From NCBI GenBank assembly GCA_017396395.1, contig JAFQMF010000001.1:1-32839 (forward strand): 32,839 nucleotides of DNA, written 5' to 3'. The position numbers and the translations under genes were made by a program. The stretch is from Clostridia bacterium. GTDB lineage: Bacteria > Bacillota > Clostridia > RUG12999. Each line of letters begins with the position of its first letter. The stretch's first letter is position 1. Positions 17,060-25,431 of this stretch are shown one piece after another. A model generated the notes under the pieces. It did no database searches, was not told where the DNA came from, and saw nothing but the letters and a program-made list of their open reading frames with translations.

Positions 17060-17731
17060 ATGAAAAATAATGTTTTATCCCCTCGTCTTAAGTCTATTGT
17101 TTCTTTTGTGGAAAAGAATTGTATAATTGCAGATATTGGAACAGACCATGCGCGTGTTCCTATATATTTATTGCAAAATGGTATTATTTCATATGCAATT
17201 GCATCAGATATTGGTGAGGGTCCTTTAGAAAAAGCAAAAGAAAACCTACAATATTTTAATCTTACAGATAAGGTATCCTTAAGACTTGCTGACGGTTTTA
17301 AAGGCATCAAAAACAATGAGGCAGACTGCGGAATTATTGCAGGAATGGGCGGAGAGGTTATATCTCAAATATTAAATGAATACATACCCATCAGCATAAA
17401 TACTCTTATTTTACAGCCTATGACAGATAGCCATTTTGTTCGAAAAGCTGTGGCAGATTTGGGGTTTACTATAGAAAAAGAGGATATTGTTATAGAAAAA
17501 GACAAAATGTATATTGTTATCCTTTGTAGAAAAGGTAAAAATACTATAACTGAAAAAGAGCAGTACATCTCCCCTGCACTCAAAAAACATCCTCTTTTTA
17601 AAGAGTATCTGGCGTATCGTTTAAAACGAATGAAAAATGCAGCAACAAATGCACAAAAAGCAGGTGCAAATACACTTATGCTGAAAGAGTATGAAATTTT
17701 AAATGAAGAATATAAAATAAATTTTGATTAA
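17060..17731 (+). CDS. trmK: tRNA (adenine22-N1)-methyltransferase
   Basis: This 223-aa SAM-dependent enzyme methylates N1 of A22 in tRNA (family of Bacillus YqfN/TrmK). Motif I is IADIGTDHARVP (23-34), with the characteristic DIGTDHA and SDI for SAM binding; GIIAGMGGE (91-99) and LILQPMTDSHFVRKAV form the catalytic side, followed by a C-terminal helical coiled-coil (about 165-223). The start at 17060 follows GGAG with 5-base spacing; an upstream in-frame ATG at 16943 would overlap the sigma gene by about 100 bases and is rejected. The position after rpoD is as in Bacillus. Confidence 0.93.
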   Translation: MKNNVLSPRLKSIVSFVEKNCIIADIGTDHARVPIYLLQNGIISYAIASDIGEGPLEKAKENLQYFNLTDKVSLRLADGFKGIKNNEADCGIIAGMGGEVISQILNEYIPISINTLILQPMTDSHFVRKAVADLGFTIEKEDIVIEKDKMYIVILCRKGKNTITEKEQYISPALKKHPLFKEYLAYRLKRMKNAATNAQKAGANTLMLKEYEILNEEYKINFD

Positions 17732-17759
17732 AGCAGACAAAGAAATTTGTCTGCTTTTT
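17732..17759 (+). terminator. Intrinsic terminator of dnaG-rpoD-trmK operon
   Basis: A 10-bp perfect stem AGCAGACAAA/TTTGTCTGCT with loop GAAA and a T run, starting right at the trmK stop. Confidence 0.9.
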
Positions 17760-17784
17760 CAACATTATTTGAGTAATTTTTCCG

Positions 17785-17813
17785 TTGACAACTGATATTT
17801 AAAGTAGTATAAT
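17785..17813 (+). promoter_or_regulatory. Sigma-A promoter of rho
   Basis: TTGACA (17785-17790), 17-base spacer, TATAAT (17808-17813): a perfect consensus promoter about 70 bases before the rho start. Confidence 0.9.
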
Positions 17814-17883
17814 TAAACTTGTTTAAATTTTATTCTAAATGTTGTTTTTATTCTATTTATTCAAAGTAAGGAGAAAATTTTTT

Positions 17884-19218
17884 ATGACTGAAAACATTAA
17901 TTCATTAAGTCTGATGGATTTACGCGAACTTGCAAAAAGTTACGGGATTTCAGGAGTTTCCTCATTAAGAAAACAAGAACTTGCAAAAATTATTACTGAT
18001 TATGAAACCGAGCATCAGCCAAAAACTGATATTCCTTCATTTACAGAAGAAGAAGTAGCAGAAGATAATCAAAAACAAGAAAAAAAGAAGATTTTTGATG
18101 CAAATGCAAAAGAAAATGCAGTGGGCTTTCTGGAAATTCTTTCAGAAGGGTATGGATTTTTGCGTCCTGCAACCTTGTATTCAGGTACTGAGGATGTATT
18201 TGTTTCTCCGCAGCTTATCAGAAAATACGGAATGAAAACCGGTGACAGCGTTACAGGGTATGCTGTGCTTCGAGAGGGAGAAAAATACGAAGCACTTATA
18301 TATGTAAAAAGCATTAACGGAGAGCGTCCCGACAAGGCAAGACAAAGACGCTCCTTTGATACTCTCGTTCCCACTTACCCTACTGAAAAGTTCAAGCTTG
18401 AAGTATCCAAAGAAAAGTACTCAATGAGACTTATTGATATTGTTTCTCCTGTAGGAAAAGGTCAGAGAGGACTTATTGTTGCACCTCCTAAAGCGGGTAA
18501 AACTACTCTTTTAAAACAAATTGCACAAAGTATTAAGAAAAACAATCCCGAAACTTATTTGTTTGTATTGCTGATTGATGAACGACCCGAAGAAGTTACG
18601 GATATGAGAAAAAGCGTACCGACAGCGGATATTATATATTCAACTTTTGATATGCCACCTGAAAATCATACCAAAGTAGCAGAAATGGTGTTGGAGCGTG
18701 CACAGCGTATGGTAGAATACGGCAAGGATGTTGTTATACTTTTAGATAGCTTAACAAGGCTTGCAAGAGCATATAATTTATCTCTTCAAACAAGCGGAAG
18801 AGTATTATCAGGCGGTCTTGATGCAGGTGCACTGCACAAGCCGAAAAAATTCTTTGGCTCGGCACGAAAAATCGAAGATGGCGGAAGCCTTACAATACTT
18901 GCTACAGCCCTAGTGGAAACAGGAAGCCGTATGGACGATGTTATTTTTGAAGAATTTAAAGGTACAGGCAATATGGAAATACACCTTGACCGATATATGT
19001 CCGAAAGACGTATTTTCCCTGCTATAGATATTTATAAATCAGGTACAAGACGAGAGGATTTACTTATGAACAGTAATGAGCTTGCATCTGCATATTCAAT
19101 AAGAAAAGCATTCTCAAAAAATGCATCTGCCGAGGTAACAGAAAAACTTTTAAAGCTTTTATATAAAACTATTGATAACAATGAATTTATTAAAATTATT
19201 AATGAAGAATTAAAATAG
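17884..19218 (+). CDS. rho: Transcription termination factor Rho
   Basis: This 444-aa hexameric RNA helicase terminates transcription of untranslated RNA. Domain order: the N-terminal Rho_N helix bundle ([16 protein letters not shown], 9-24), an acidic/Lys linker (45-75), the cold-shock RNA-binding domain ([16 protein letters not shown], 80-95), and the RecA-type ATPase with Walker [10 protein letters not shown] (200-208), [13 protein letters not shown] and the R-finger/Q-loop region [15 protein letters not shown]. The linker is short, without the large Arg-rich insertion found in some Gram-positives. The ATG at 17884 follows AAGGAG; the in-frame ATG at 17839 lacks a ribosome site. The L,D-transpeptidase gene follows after 12 bases. 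Confidence 0.97.
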   Translation: MTENINSLSLMDLRELAKSYGISGVSSLRKQELAKIITDYETEHQPKTDIPSFTEEEVAEDNQKQEKKKIFDANAKENAVGFLEILSEGYGFLRPATLYSGTEDVFVSPQLIRKYGMKTGDSVTGYAVLREGEKYEALIYVKSINGERPDKARQRRSFDTLVPTYPTEKFKLEVSKEKYSMRLIDIVSPVGKGQRGLIVAPPKAGKTTLLKQIAQSIKKNNPETYLFVLLIDERPEEVTDMRKSVPTADIIYSTFDMPPENHTKVAEMVLERAQRMVEYGKDVVILLDSLTRLARAYNLSLQTSGRVLSGGLDAGALHKPKKFFGSARKIEDGGSLTILATALVETGSRMDDVIFEEFKGTGNMEIHLDRYMSERRIFPAIDIYKSGTRREDLLMNSNELASAYSIRKAFSKNASAEVTEKLLKLLYKTIDNNEFIKIINEELK

Positions 19219-19230
19219 AGGAAAAACGCT

Positions 19231-20388
19231 ATGAAGAAAATTATATTTATATTATTGACACTTGTAATGGTATTATCTTTTACTGTAATTGCAGAAAGTG
19301 AAATTGAAAATACCAACACAACTTTTTCAGAAAAATCTGAAATATCTAACGAAAATAATGGAATTTATTTTTCCTTTGCTGACAGACCTGCCACCCTTCT
19401 TCGGGATGCAAAGCTTAATGCAACTGTGAGAATTACTTGGGCGGATACTCCCACTGTGGGCATAGCACAATGGTATGTTAACGGAAGCCCCATAGAAGGC
19501 TGGAGAAACGAAAACTTCAAAATAGAAACAAATGTAACCTCTACACTTAATTACGATTATCCCAGATGGGAAAGTATGCCCCTTGAAGCTACATTTGGTT
19601 TTTCTCTTACTGTAAATGGTAAAACCCAGTATATTGAAGAAAGAATAAATATTGAAAGTATGCCCTATTCATACTATCATAAAGAGGAATCGGACAGAGT
19701 TTTAGAGCTTATAAAGCACGTTTACGTTGAAGCAACCTTAAACAAAGGGGTTAATGCTTACACCTCATATAAATTAGACAGTATATGTGGATGGCTTGAT
19801 AAAGGTACTAAAGTTAAATATATTGACTATTATGATATAAATCATCCTGATTTTACTCATACCCATGTGTCAGCACAATTACTATTGGAAAATGGATATA
19901 CCTGTTGGGTACCACATTCTGCAATAAATATATCAACTAAAAATTATACTGTTTATACCGACTATGACAATAAAGACAAGGAAACTTTTGTAAATGCAAA
20001 GGACTATAAAAGCGATACAGAATATCTTGTATGGATAAGCCTTGAAAGACAAAAAATCAATGTATTTAAAGGCAGTCAGGGTAAATGGAATATATATGCA
20101 GTCTTTCCCTGTGCAACAGGCAAAAACTCCACTCCTACAATAGACGGTGTGTTTAAGTATTCAAAATACACTCCAAGATGGAATTTTGGAAGTTACTATG
20201 TAAAATATGTACTTATATTTAACGGCGGTCACGCTTTCCATTCAAGAACCTACAGAACCGCAACAGACAAACTTTTAGATGAAACAATCGGCACTACAAC
20301 CTCACTTGGCTGTGTTAGAATGTATGACGAGGATGTAATCTGGATGAAGGACAATCTTCCACTTGGCTCAACTGTTGTGGTATATTAA
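19231..20388 (+). CDS. Secreted L,D-transpeptidase (YkuD domain)
   Basis: This 385-aa exported enzyme has a signal peptide (1-21, KKIIFILLTLVMVLSFTVIA). Residues about 40-145 form an Ig/bacterial-surface-like beta domain with repeated Trp (ITWADTP, AQWYVNGSPIEGW), about 180-245 resemble an SH3-like domain (WLDKGTKVKYID to CWVPHSAINIS), and the C-terminal YkuD domain starts near 262. Catalytic residues are visible: GGHAFHSR around 330-337 and SLGCVRM with Cys361. Such enzymes make 3-3 cross-links in peptidoglycan or attach proteins outside the cell. It is co-directional with rho, 12 bases downstream, and probably co-transcribed; the pairing has no obvious functional reason. Confidence 0.9.
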   Translation: MKKIIFILLTLVMVLSFTVIAESEIENTNTTFSEKSEISNENNGIYFSFADRPATLLRDAKLNATVRITWADTPTVGIAQWYVNGSPIEGWRNENFKIETNVTSTLNYDYPRWESMPLEATFGFSLTVNGKTQYIEERINIESMPYSYYHKEESDRVLELIKHVYVEATLNKGVNAYTSYKLDSICGWLDKGTKVKYIDYYDINHPDFTHTHVSAQLLLENGYTCWVPHSAINISTKNYTVYTDYDNKDKETFVNAKDYKSDTEYLVWISLERQKINVFKGSQGKWNIYAVFPCATGKNSTPTIDGVFKYSKYTPRWNFGSYYVKYVLIFNGGHAFHSRTYRTATDKLLDETIGTTTSLGCVRMYDEDVIWMKDNLPLGSTVVVY

Positions 20389-20394
20389 AATACA

Positions 20395-20421
20395 AAAAGC
20401 GGAGAATTCTCCGCTTTTTTT
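20395..20421. terminator. Bidirectional intrinsic terminator
   Basis: AAAAGCGGAG (20395-20404) and CTCCGCTTTT (20409-20418) form a 10-bp stem with AATT loop, with a T run on the plus strand and, via the A run, a U run on the minus strand. It serves the transpeptidase gene and the convergent 78-aa gene. Confidence 0.88.
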
Positions 20422-20450
20422 GTTATACTTAAAAACATAAAATTATATAC

Positions 20451-20687
20451 TTAATAAAAGTTGTGCTGACTGCCAAAATCCAGCTTATATTTTTCAAAAA
20501 TACAAACAATTCTCTCAACTGTTTCAAAATCTGATAATTCATCATTCTTAATAATTTTTTGAATTTCAGATAATGCATTTATTGCAACAGTATCTGCAAT
20601 AAAGTCAGGATTAATTTCAAAATTTTCTAAATTTGTACATATAAAATCCGATATGTATCCTTTTAAAAGTTCAAGTTTTATATTCAT
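20451..20687 (-). CDS. Small protein of unknown function downstream of structured RNA
   Basis: I do not recognise this 78-aa protein. It begins MNIKLELLKGYISDFIC, is acidic and predicted helical throughout (ADTVAINALSEIQKII, then FETVERIVCIFEKY), has no signal peptide and looks cytosolic. The ATG at 20687 has GGAGGG five bases upstream, so it is preferred over an in-frame ATG at 20744 whose reading would pass through the terminator hairpin. Transcription from the promoter at 20867-20895 must pass that hairpin, so expression could be controlled by read-through. No neighbour indicates a pathway. Confidence 0.7.
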   Translation of the reverse strand: MNIKLELLKGYISDFICTNLENFEINPDFIADTVAINALSEIQKIIKNDELSDFETVERIVCIFEKYKLDFGSQHNFY

Positions 20688-20704
20688 AATATCCCTCCAA
20701 AAAT

Positions 20705-20733
20705 AAAAAAGTGCGTAGCAAAAGCCACGCACT
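20705..20733 (-). terminator. Intrinsic terminator ending the structured RNA
   Basis: On the minus strand AGTGCGTGGC/GCTACGCACT (one G-U pair) with a TTTT loop is followed by six U. It lies about 18 bases before the 78-aa gene's ribosome start region. Confidence 0.88.
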
Positions 20734-20860
20734 GAAAAATGCACAGCTCTTATTGCTGCGACACAATTTTATAACCTGTAAACAAGTACATAAAACAGAG
20801 AGTGCATTTTTACCTAAATAAAAATGTACCTACTTACAGAGTTATATAAAATTATGTCGC
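20705..20860 (-). ncRNA. Unclassified structured RNA or attenuator leader (about 156 nt)
   Basis: A promoter points at the 5' end (expected start near 20860) and an intrinsic terminator ends the RNA. The first 37 bases (20860-20824) pair almost continuously with 20791-20758, giving a long rod of about 34 pairs closed by GCGACA/TGTCGC at the very 5' end. The apical part holds a small hairpin (ATTTTTA/TAAAAAT) and the segment AAAAATGCAC (20811-20802), which is exactly complementary to GTGCATTTTT (20744-20735) downstream of the rod; this would form an H-type pseudoknot next to the terminator. A short hairpin GCAGC/GCTGT lies between. I see no T-box, 6S central bubble, SRP or known riboswitch core. 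It could be a stand-alone sRNA or a cis-leader for the 78-aa gene. Confidence 0.65.
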
Positions 20861-20866
20861 ATAATT

Positions 20867-20895
20867 AGTATATCACATAATAGCTATAAAATCAA
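20867..20895 (-). promoter_or_regulatory. Promoter of structured RNA
   Basis: Minus strand TTGATT (20895-20890), 17-base spacer, TATACT (20872-20867). The expected start falls at the first base of the long RNA stem. Confidence 0.8.
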
Positions 20896-20977
20896 GTGTA
20901 AAAACTAATCTATAACTCTTTGAGGATTAATTTTTTAAAACTGTTTATAATATGCAAAAAGCTTATAGCATACTTTT

Positions 20978-22672
20978 TTATTTCAGTCTGTTTAAAACTA
21001 CTGCCACTTCAGCCCTTGTAACTGGCTTGTATGGCTTAAAGGTGCCATCAAAGTACCCTTGCATTATTCCTGCCTTTGTCAGTGCTGAAATCTCCTCATA
21101 GGACCACATATCAGGTTTTACATCACTGTAATATTGACCTCCCATATGATAATCAGGCTCAACAATTCTGGAAAGCACTGCTGCCATTTCTTCTCTTGTC
21201 ATTTCCCTATCAGGTTTAAAGCTTCCGTCACTATATCCTTGCATAAGATTTCTTTGTGCAAGAGCAGTAATATAACCAGCAGCATAATGTCCTTTGGTAT
21301 CAGAAAACATAACACTTTGGGCAGGACTTATTCCCAAAACTCTTGCCATAATAATTGCTGCTTGGCCCCTTGTGAGTTTTTTTTCGGGAGCAAAGCTGTC
21401 TTCATTTTCCCCTTTCATAATACCTTCAGCATAAACCTTTAAAATGTCCTCCTTTGCATAATGTCCCACAATATCATTAAAATAATTACCCGAGAGCCAT
21501 AGTTCATAATAATCCCATATTCCGCTATGTTCCTGTCCTGCACTCCAATTTCCCACGCCTTTTAAATCATATTGATTTATAAGCTTAAACTTTTCACGAA
21601 GGGATTCGTTGTTTTCAAACCACACCACATAATTCCCATTTTTAAGTAATTTCCCATTTATATAAAAGGGCTTATCGGTACTTTTAACGCTGAAGGTTGC
21701 AACAGGGCTATGAGAATCAATATCATAATATACCTTTGCATTAAATGTATTAATAAGTTCATTTACTCTGTTTAAGGATACACCGCTTCCATTAAGATTT
21801 TCTCCCCATATACGACCAAAAAAAGGTACACCAACAACAATTTTTTCAGGCTCCACATATTCAAGTGCATATTCTATGGAATCCCTTACAAAATCAATAC
21901 TTGCAACAGGTCCTTCTTCTCCCCCTTCATAATGCTCATCATATGTCATTATCATAAGATAGTCTGCATATTCCCCTAATTTTTCATAATCATATGACCC
22001 TTGCCATCCGTTTTTCCATCCGTAGGGATTTGCTGCTACCGCAACAGAAACCTCTTTATCATAAGGTATATATTCTCTTAAATATTTTATAAAATTTGTA
22101 TATTTTTCTCTATAAGTATGGTCAACATTTTCAATATCAACATTAACTCCGTCAAGGTCATATTTTTCTATTACCTTAGCTATTTCTTTTGCTAAATATT
22201 CACCTTTGTCAAGGGCATTATTACCTGTTTTTTTGTCCCAATGATTACTTAAAAACGGAACAACTTTTATCCCCTGTGCTTTCATTTGAGATATAAAATC
22301 AATACTTAAATTTTTCACATCAAGACTTCCGTCAGAATGTAAATCAAAATATGACGGGGAGACTACATCAAGTACCTTGCTTGACCGCTTAACATTTTCA
22401 ACTTGAGTTGCAACACTTCCAAAATATACATAGCTCATAGCAAATTTATCTTTATCCTCTTTTGCCAAAGAAGAAAAGGGTATAGATATAACCATACCGC
22501 TTGCAAGTACAACTTTAACAGTTTTAATTACAATATTTTTATATTTTTTTCTTACTCTTGACATAATTTCTCTGTCTGAAAGTTCATCCGAAAATTCCAC
22601 ATTAAAAGAAGTTAGATATATAAACAAAGTATAGCTTCCGTCAATATTTTTCTTTAAAGTAAAATTGTTCAT
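20978..22672 (-). CDS. GH18 family glycoside hydrolase with three SLH domains
   Basis: This 564-aa cell-surface protein has an unusual N-terminal cytosolic segment (1-47), then a signal/anchor helix (about 48-70, ending SIPFSSLAKED). A GH18 catalytic barrel follows (about 75-385) with DGVNVDIE at 174-181 (general acid Glu181), IMTYDEHYEGG and VVGVPFFGRIW, closest in style to spore-cortex/peptidoglycan GH18 enzymes such as SleL/YaaH. Three SLH repeats complete it (about 393-564, with FAPEKKLTRGQAAIIMARVL, then FKPDREMTREEMAAVL, then FKPYKPVTRAEVAVVL), which bind secondary cell-wall polymer. GGGAG precedes the ATG. It probably cuts N-acetylglucosaminyl bonds in peptidoglycan or chitin-like glycans; substrate not determined. 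Confidence 0.9.
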   Translation of the reverse strand: MNNFTLKKNIDGSYTLFIYLTSFNVEFSDELSDREIMSRVRKKYKNIVIKTVKVVLASGMVISIPFSSLAKEDKDKFAMSYVYFGSVATQVENVKRSSKVLDVVSPSYFDLHSDGSLDVKNLSIDFISQMKAQGIKVVPFLSNHWDKKTGNNALDKGEYLAKEIAKVIEKYDLDGVNVDIENVDHTYREKYTNFIKYLREYIPYDKEVSVAVAANPYGWKNGWQGSYDYEKLGEYADYLMIMTYDEHYEGGEEGPVASIDFVRDSIEYALEYVEPEKIVVGVPFFGRIWGENLNGSGVSLNRVNELINTFNAKVYYDIDSHSPVATFSVKSTDKPFYINGKLLKNGNYVVWFENNESLREKFKLINQYDLKGVGNWSAGQEHSGIWDYYELWLSGNYFNDIVGHYAKEDILKVYAEGIMKGENEDSFAPEKKLTRGQAAIIMARVLGISPAQSVMFSDTKGHYAAGYITALAQRNLMQGYSDGSFKPDREMTREEMAAVLSRIVEPDYHMGGQYYSDVKPDMWSYEEISALTKAGIMQGYFDGTFKPYKPVTRAEVAVVLNRLK

Positions 22673-22753
22673 TTTATATAATTTCTCCCATAATTATTAG
22701 TGTATTTATTATTACACGGGAATAAAATAATATTCAGATATAAAGCCAAAATA

Positions 22754-22782
22754 TTGACATAATTTATAATATATGTTATACT
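22754..22782 (+). promoter_or_regulatory. Promoter of the four-Cys small protein gene
   Basis: TTGACA (22754-22759), 17-base spacer, TATACT (22777-22782), 30 bases before the ATG at 22812. The divergent GH18 gene starts at 22672; I see no clear promoter for it in this gap. Confidence 0.85.
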
Positions 22783-22811
22783 TTTTTTATAAAAATTTAC
22801 GGGAGGATAAT

Positions 22812-23033
22812 ATGTTATTTTCTAAAAAAGAATTAAATCCTGATGATAATTGTTCTAATTGCCAGCACGGAAAGGCATCAGCTATTTCAGATGATATAAT
22901 GTGTACATATAAAGGCCCGGTATCAGCTACGGGAAAATGCAAAAAATATAAGAAAAATCTCCTTGCAGTAAGACCAAAGAAAAAACATATTTTTTCAGGA
23001 GATTTTACACCTGAAGATTTTTCAATCGACTAA
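22812..23033 (+). CDS. Small four-cysteine (zinc-ribbon-like) protein of unknown function
   Basis: This 73-aa protein carries C14-x2-C17, C31 and C43 (NCSNCQHG, IMCTYKG, GKCKKYKKN), a pattern that could hold one zinc ion, followed by a basic stretch and an acidic C-terminus (FSGDFTPEDFSID). I recall similar short proteins with a CxxC...C...CRK/KY pattern in gut Clostridia, but no function. GGGAGG precedes the ATG by 6 bases; the longer frame starting at 22773 would begin inside the promoter. It has its own consensus promoter and terminator, so it is a single-gene unit. Confidence 0.8.
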   Translation: MLFSKKELNPDDNCSNCQHGKASAISDDIMCTYKGPVSATGKCKKYKKNLLAVRPKKKHIFSGDFTPEDFSID

Positions 23034-23065
23034 AAAAAACGAGTACTTTATGTACTCGTTTTTTT
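23033..23065. terminator. Bidirectional terminator between small protein gene and aro operon
   Basis: ACGAGTAC/GTACTCGT with a 5-base loop, extended by A7/T7 tracts on each side, so it works for the plus-strand gene and the end of the minus-strand aroE-aroK gene. Confidence 0.9.
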
Positions 23066-23067
23066 AG

Positions 23068-24267
23068 TTAAAATATAAAGTTATTTATATCCTTGTCATT
23101 ATAAATTGTTTCGTCAGCCCATTTTTTATATATAGGCATTCTTTCTTTTTCCATTTCTTTAATACCTTCAATATTTGTAGATAAAGGTCTTCCTTTAGTA
23201 TCAAGACTGTTTATATCACGGATAATATGATATATTTTTCCGTTTTGCTTTAATGAGTATTCATTTTCAGGAGTTTTTATAATTCCTCCACCTGTAGCTA
23301 TAACCGTATTTTGCAGTTTTCCCACATCCATAGCTACCTCAGCTTCCAGTTTTCTGAAATATTCTTCTCCTTTTCTTTCAAATATTTCAGGAATACTCAT
23401 ACCGACTTTTTTTATAATTTCATTATCTGTATCAATAAACTCTTTTCCTGTAATTTCAGCAATTTTCTTGCCAATTGTACTTTTTCCGCATCCAGGCATT
23501 CCAATTAAAACAATATTAGTCATTGCTTTATTTAAGTTTAAATATACTTCATCTGTTTTGCTGTCATCAAGCTTACTGTCAAGAAAAATTTCATAAGCAC
23601 ATTTTGCCTGATATACAAGCATATATAGACCCCCTGTTGCATGAATTCCAAGCTTTTCTGCCTCATATACCAGCTTTGTTTTATTAGGATTATAAATTAC
23701 ATCAATTACACCTTGAAGGTTTTGAAAATCTTTAATATTCAAAAGAGTTTCACCATTATTTGGAAACATACCCACAGGAGTAGTATTAACAATTATTTGA
23801 ACTTCCTGCCAAAGCTTTTGGTTATCATAATTAAATTTGCCATTTCTGCTTACAGGAATAATTTCACTTGCTCCTTCATCCAAAGCAACAGCTTTTGCAG
23901 TTAAAAAAGTTCCGCCGCTGCCTAAAATTGCAACTCTTTTATTTTTAAAAGATATTCCTGCTTTTTTTGCAAGTGCTGAAAATCCATCATAATCTGTATT
24001 ATATCCGCAAAGCTTACCATTTCTTTTTACGACAGTATTAACACAGCCGATTTTCTGTGCTTTTGGGCAAATATAATCACAAAAACCCATAATAGTCTTT
24101 TTATACGGAATAGTAACATTAAAACCATCATATAAAGACTTTTCTACAAAATTACTTACATCATTTTCTTTTAAAGGAACAAGCTCATAATCATATTTCC
24201 CAAAAGACCTGTGTATTATTTTAGAATAGCTGTGAGATAAGGTTTTTCCAATGAGTGCATATTTCAT
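23068..24267 (-). CDS. aroE-aroK: Shikimate dehydrogenase - shikimate kinase fusion
   Basis: This 399-aa bifunctional protein catalyses 3-dehydroshikimate to shikimate and then to shikimate 3-phosphate. The AroE half (1-245) has SHSYSKIIH (11-19), NVTIPYKK with catalytic Lys56, GYNTDYDG with Asp92 and the NADP loop GSGGT (116-120). The AroK half (250-399) has Walker A GMPGCGKST (256-264), FIDTDNEI (277-284), GGG (326-328) and the RPL lid (360-362). The frame is continuous through the linker (SKLDDSKTDEVYLNLNKAMT), so the fusion is genuine. The AroE loop GSGGTFLTAKA departs from the common GAGGAARA. It is the last gene of the aromatic operon; GGGAGG precedes the start. Confidence 0.93.
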   Translation of the reverse strand: MKYALIGKTLSHSYSKIIHRSFGKYDYELVPLKENDVSNFVEKSLYDGFNVTIPYKKTIMGFCDYICPKAQKIGCVNTVVKRNGKLCGYNTDYDGFSALAKKAGISFKNKRVAILGSGGTFLTAKAVALDEGASEIIPVSRNGKFNYDNQKLWQEVQIIVNTTPVGMFPNNGETLLNIKDFQNLQGVIDVIYNPNKTKLVYEAEKLGIHATGGLYMLVYQAKCAYEIFLDSKLDDSKTDEVYLNLNKAMTNIVLIGMPGCGKSTIGKKIAEITGKEFIDTDNEIIKKVGMSIPEIFERKGEEYFRKLEAEVAMDVGKLQNTVIATGGGIIKTPENEYSLKQNGKIYHIIRDINSLDTKGRPLSTNIEGIKEMEKERMPIYKKWADETIYNDKDINNFIF

Positions 24268-24274
24268 ATACTCT

Positions 24275-25417
24275 TTAAACCTCCCTGTAGCTTCCTAAAA
24301 ATACAGAATTAACTTCATCTTTACAAAGATGTGAAATAAGCATCTGCACTTTGGGCTGTGTAATATCTGCCTCTATATCAAAATAAAACATATACTCAAA
24401 TTCACTGCCAACAATAGGTCTGCTTTCAAGCTTTGTAATATTTATTCCCTGTACATTAAATCTTGAAATAAGTCTGTATAATGCACCAGGTTTATGTTCG
24501 GTTTTAAGCATAAGACTGATTTTATCAGCATCTTTATAAATTTCTTCTTTTTTTGAAATACAAATAAATCTTGTATAATTTGCATCTGAATTTGAAATAT
24601 TCTTTGCTACCCTGCTAAGCCCGTAAATATCCATACATTCAGGTGATGAAATTGAGGCAGCATATTTATTTTCCGATTCTGCTACTTTTTTTGCTGCAAC
24701 CGCAGTATTCTCACATACATGAACTTTAATTTCAGGGTGCTCCTTCAAAAATTCAGAACATTGACCTAAAGCCTGTTCATGAGAATATATATCTGTAATT
24801 TCCTCTAAGGAAATTTTTTCTTTAGCTAAAACAGTATGGTCAATTTTAAGTTTTGTAGCTCTTGCAATATAAAAATTATGATTTTTCATAAGGTCATAAA
24901 CTTGATTTACCGACCCATAAAGACTATTCTCTATGGGAAGTATTCCATATTTACAAAGACCCTGCTCAATAGCAGAAAAAACAGCATCAAAATTTTTAAA
25001 ATAAATTATTTTAGGGTCACTGAAAATCTGTTTGCATGCAAGCTGTGAATATGCCCCTTCCACTCCCTGACAGACAACAACAGCAGAATGTGGAAACTCA
25101 CTTGGAGTAGAGCTTATAGCCTTTTTAATTTTTCCCATTAAAGCTATATTTGTTTCCACATTACGATCTGCCTGATATGCACGTGAAAGTGCCATAATAT
25201 CCGAAAATAAAAGGCCTGCGTAGTCCGCCATATCTTCCCCTGCATCTTTTCTGATTTTATCTAAAATTTCTCTTTCTCTGTCAGGCTGATAAACAGAAAG
25301 ATTGTTTTCTTTCTTATAATCTGCAACCTGCGAAGTAACTTCCATACGCGAAATAAACAGCTTTAATATTTCATCATTAATTTTATCAATTTTTTCTCTG
25401 CATTTTTCAAGATTCAT
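24275..25417 (-). CDS. pheA: Bifunctional chorismate mutase / prephenate dehydratase
   Basis: This 380-aa enzyme turns chorismate to prephenate to phenylpyruvate, committing flux to phenylalanine. An AroQ-type helical chorismate mutase occupies 1-85 (RISRMEV-type helix with KIDKINDEILKLFISRMEV and QPDREREIL). The dehydratase domain is about 112-290 (GVEGAYSQLA, then GILPIENSLYGSVNQVYDL, and the catalytic NYTRF). A C-terminal ACT domain (about 300-375) has GALYRL and ESRP, the phenylalanine-binding GAL and ESRP motifs, so feedback inhibition by Phe is expected. The order CM-PDT-ACT is that of enterobacterial PheA. GGAG precedes the ATG; aroC ends 14 bases upstream. Confidence 0.95.
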   Translation of the reverse strand: MNLEKCREKIDKINDEILKLFISRMEVTSQVADYKKENNLSVYQPDREREILDKIRKDAGEDMADYAGLLFSDIMALSRAYQADRNVETNIALMGKIKKAISSTPSEFPHSAVVVCQGVEGAYSQLACKQIFSDPKIIYFKNFDAVFSAIEQGLCKYGILPIENSLYGSVNQVYDLMKNHNFYIARATKLKIDHTVLAKEKISLEEITDIYSHEQALGQCSEFLKEHPEIKVHVCENTAVAAKKVAESENKYAASISSPECMDIYGLSRVAKNISNSDANYTRFICISKKEEIYKDADKISLMLKTEHKPGALYRLISRFNVQGINITKLESRPIVGSEFEYMFYFDIEADITQPKVQMLISHLCKDEVNSVFLGSYREV

Positions 25418-25431
25418 AAATATTACTCCAA

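Noticed and set aside
17839..17883. Upstream start for rho
   Set aside because: No ribosome site is present and the added residues are unlike Rho; AAGGAG precedes the ATG at 17884.
20687..20744. Longer start (ATG at 20744) for the 78-aa protein
   Set aside because: The extension is the translation of the terminator hairpin and U tract and has no ribosome site; GGAGGG sits before the ATG at 20687.
20758..20860. Reading the long inverted repeat as a MITE or as 6S RNA
   Set aside because: A promoter and intrinsic terminator flank it in register, and the pairing is nearly continuous without the large central bubble of 6S RNA. A multi-copy check would be needed to exclude a MITE fully.
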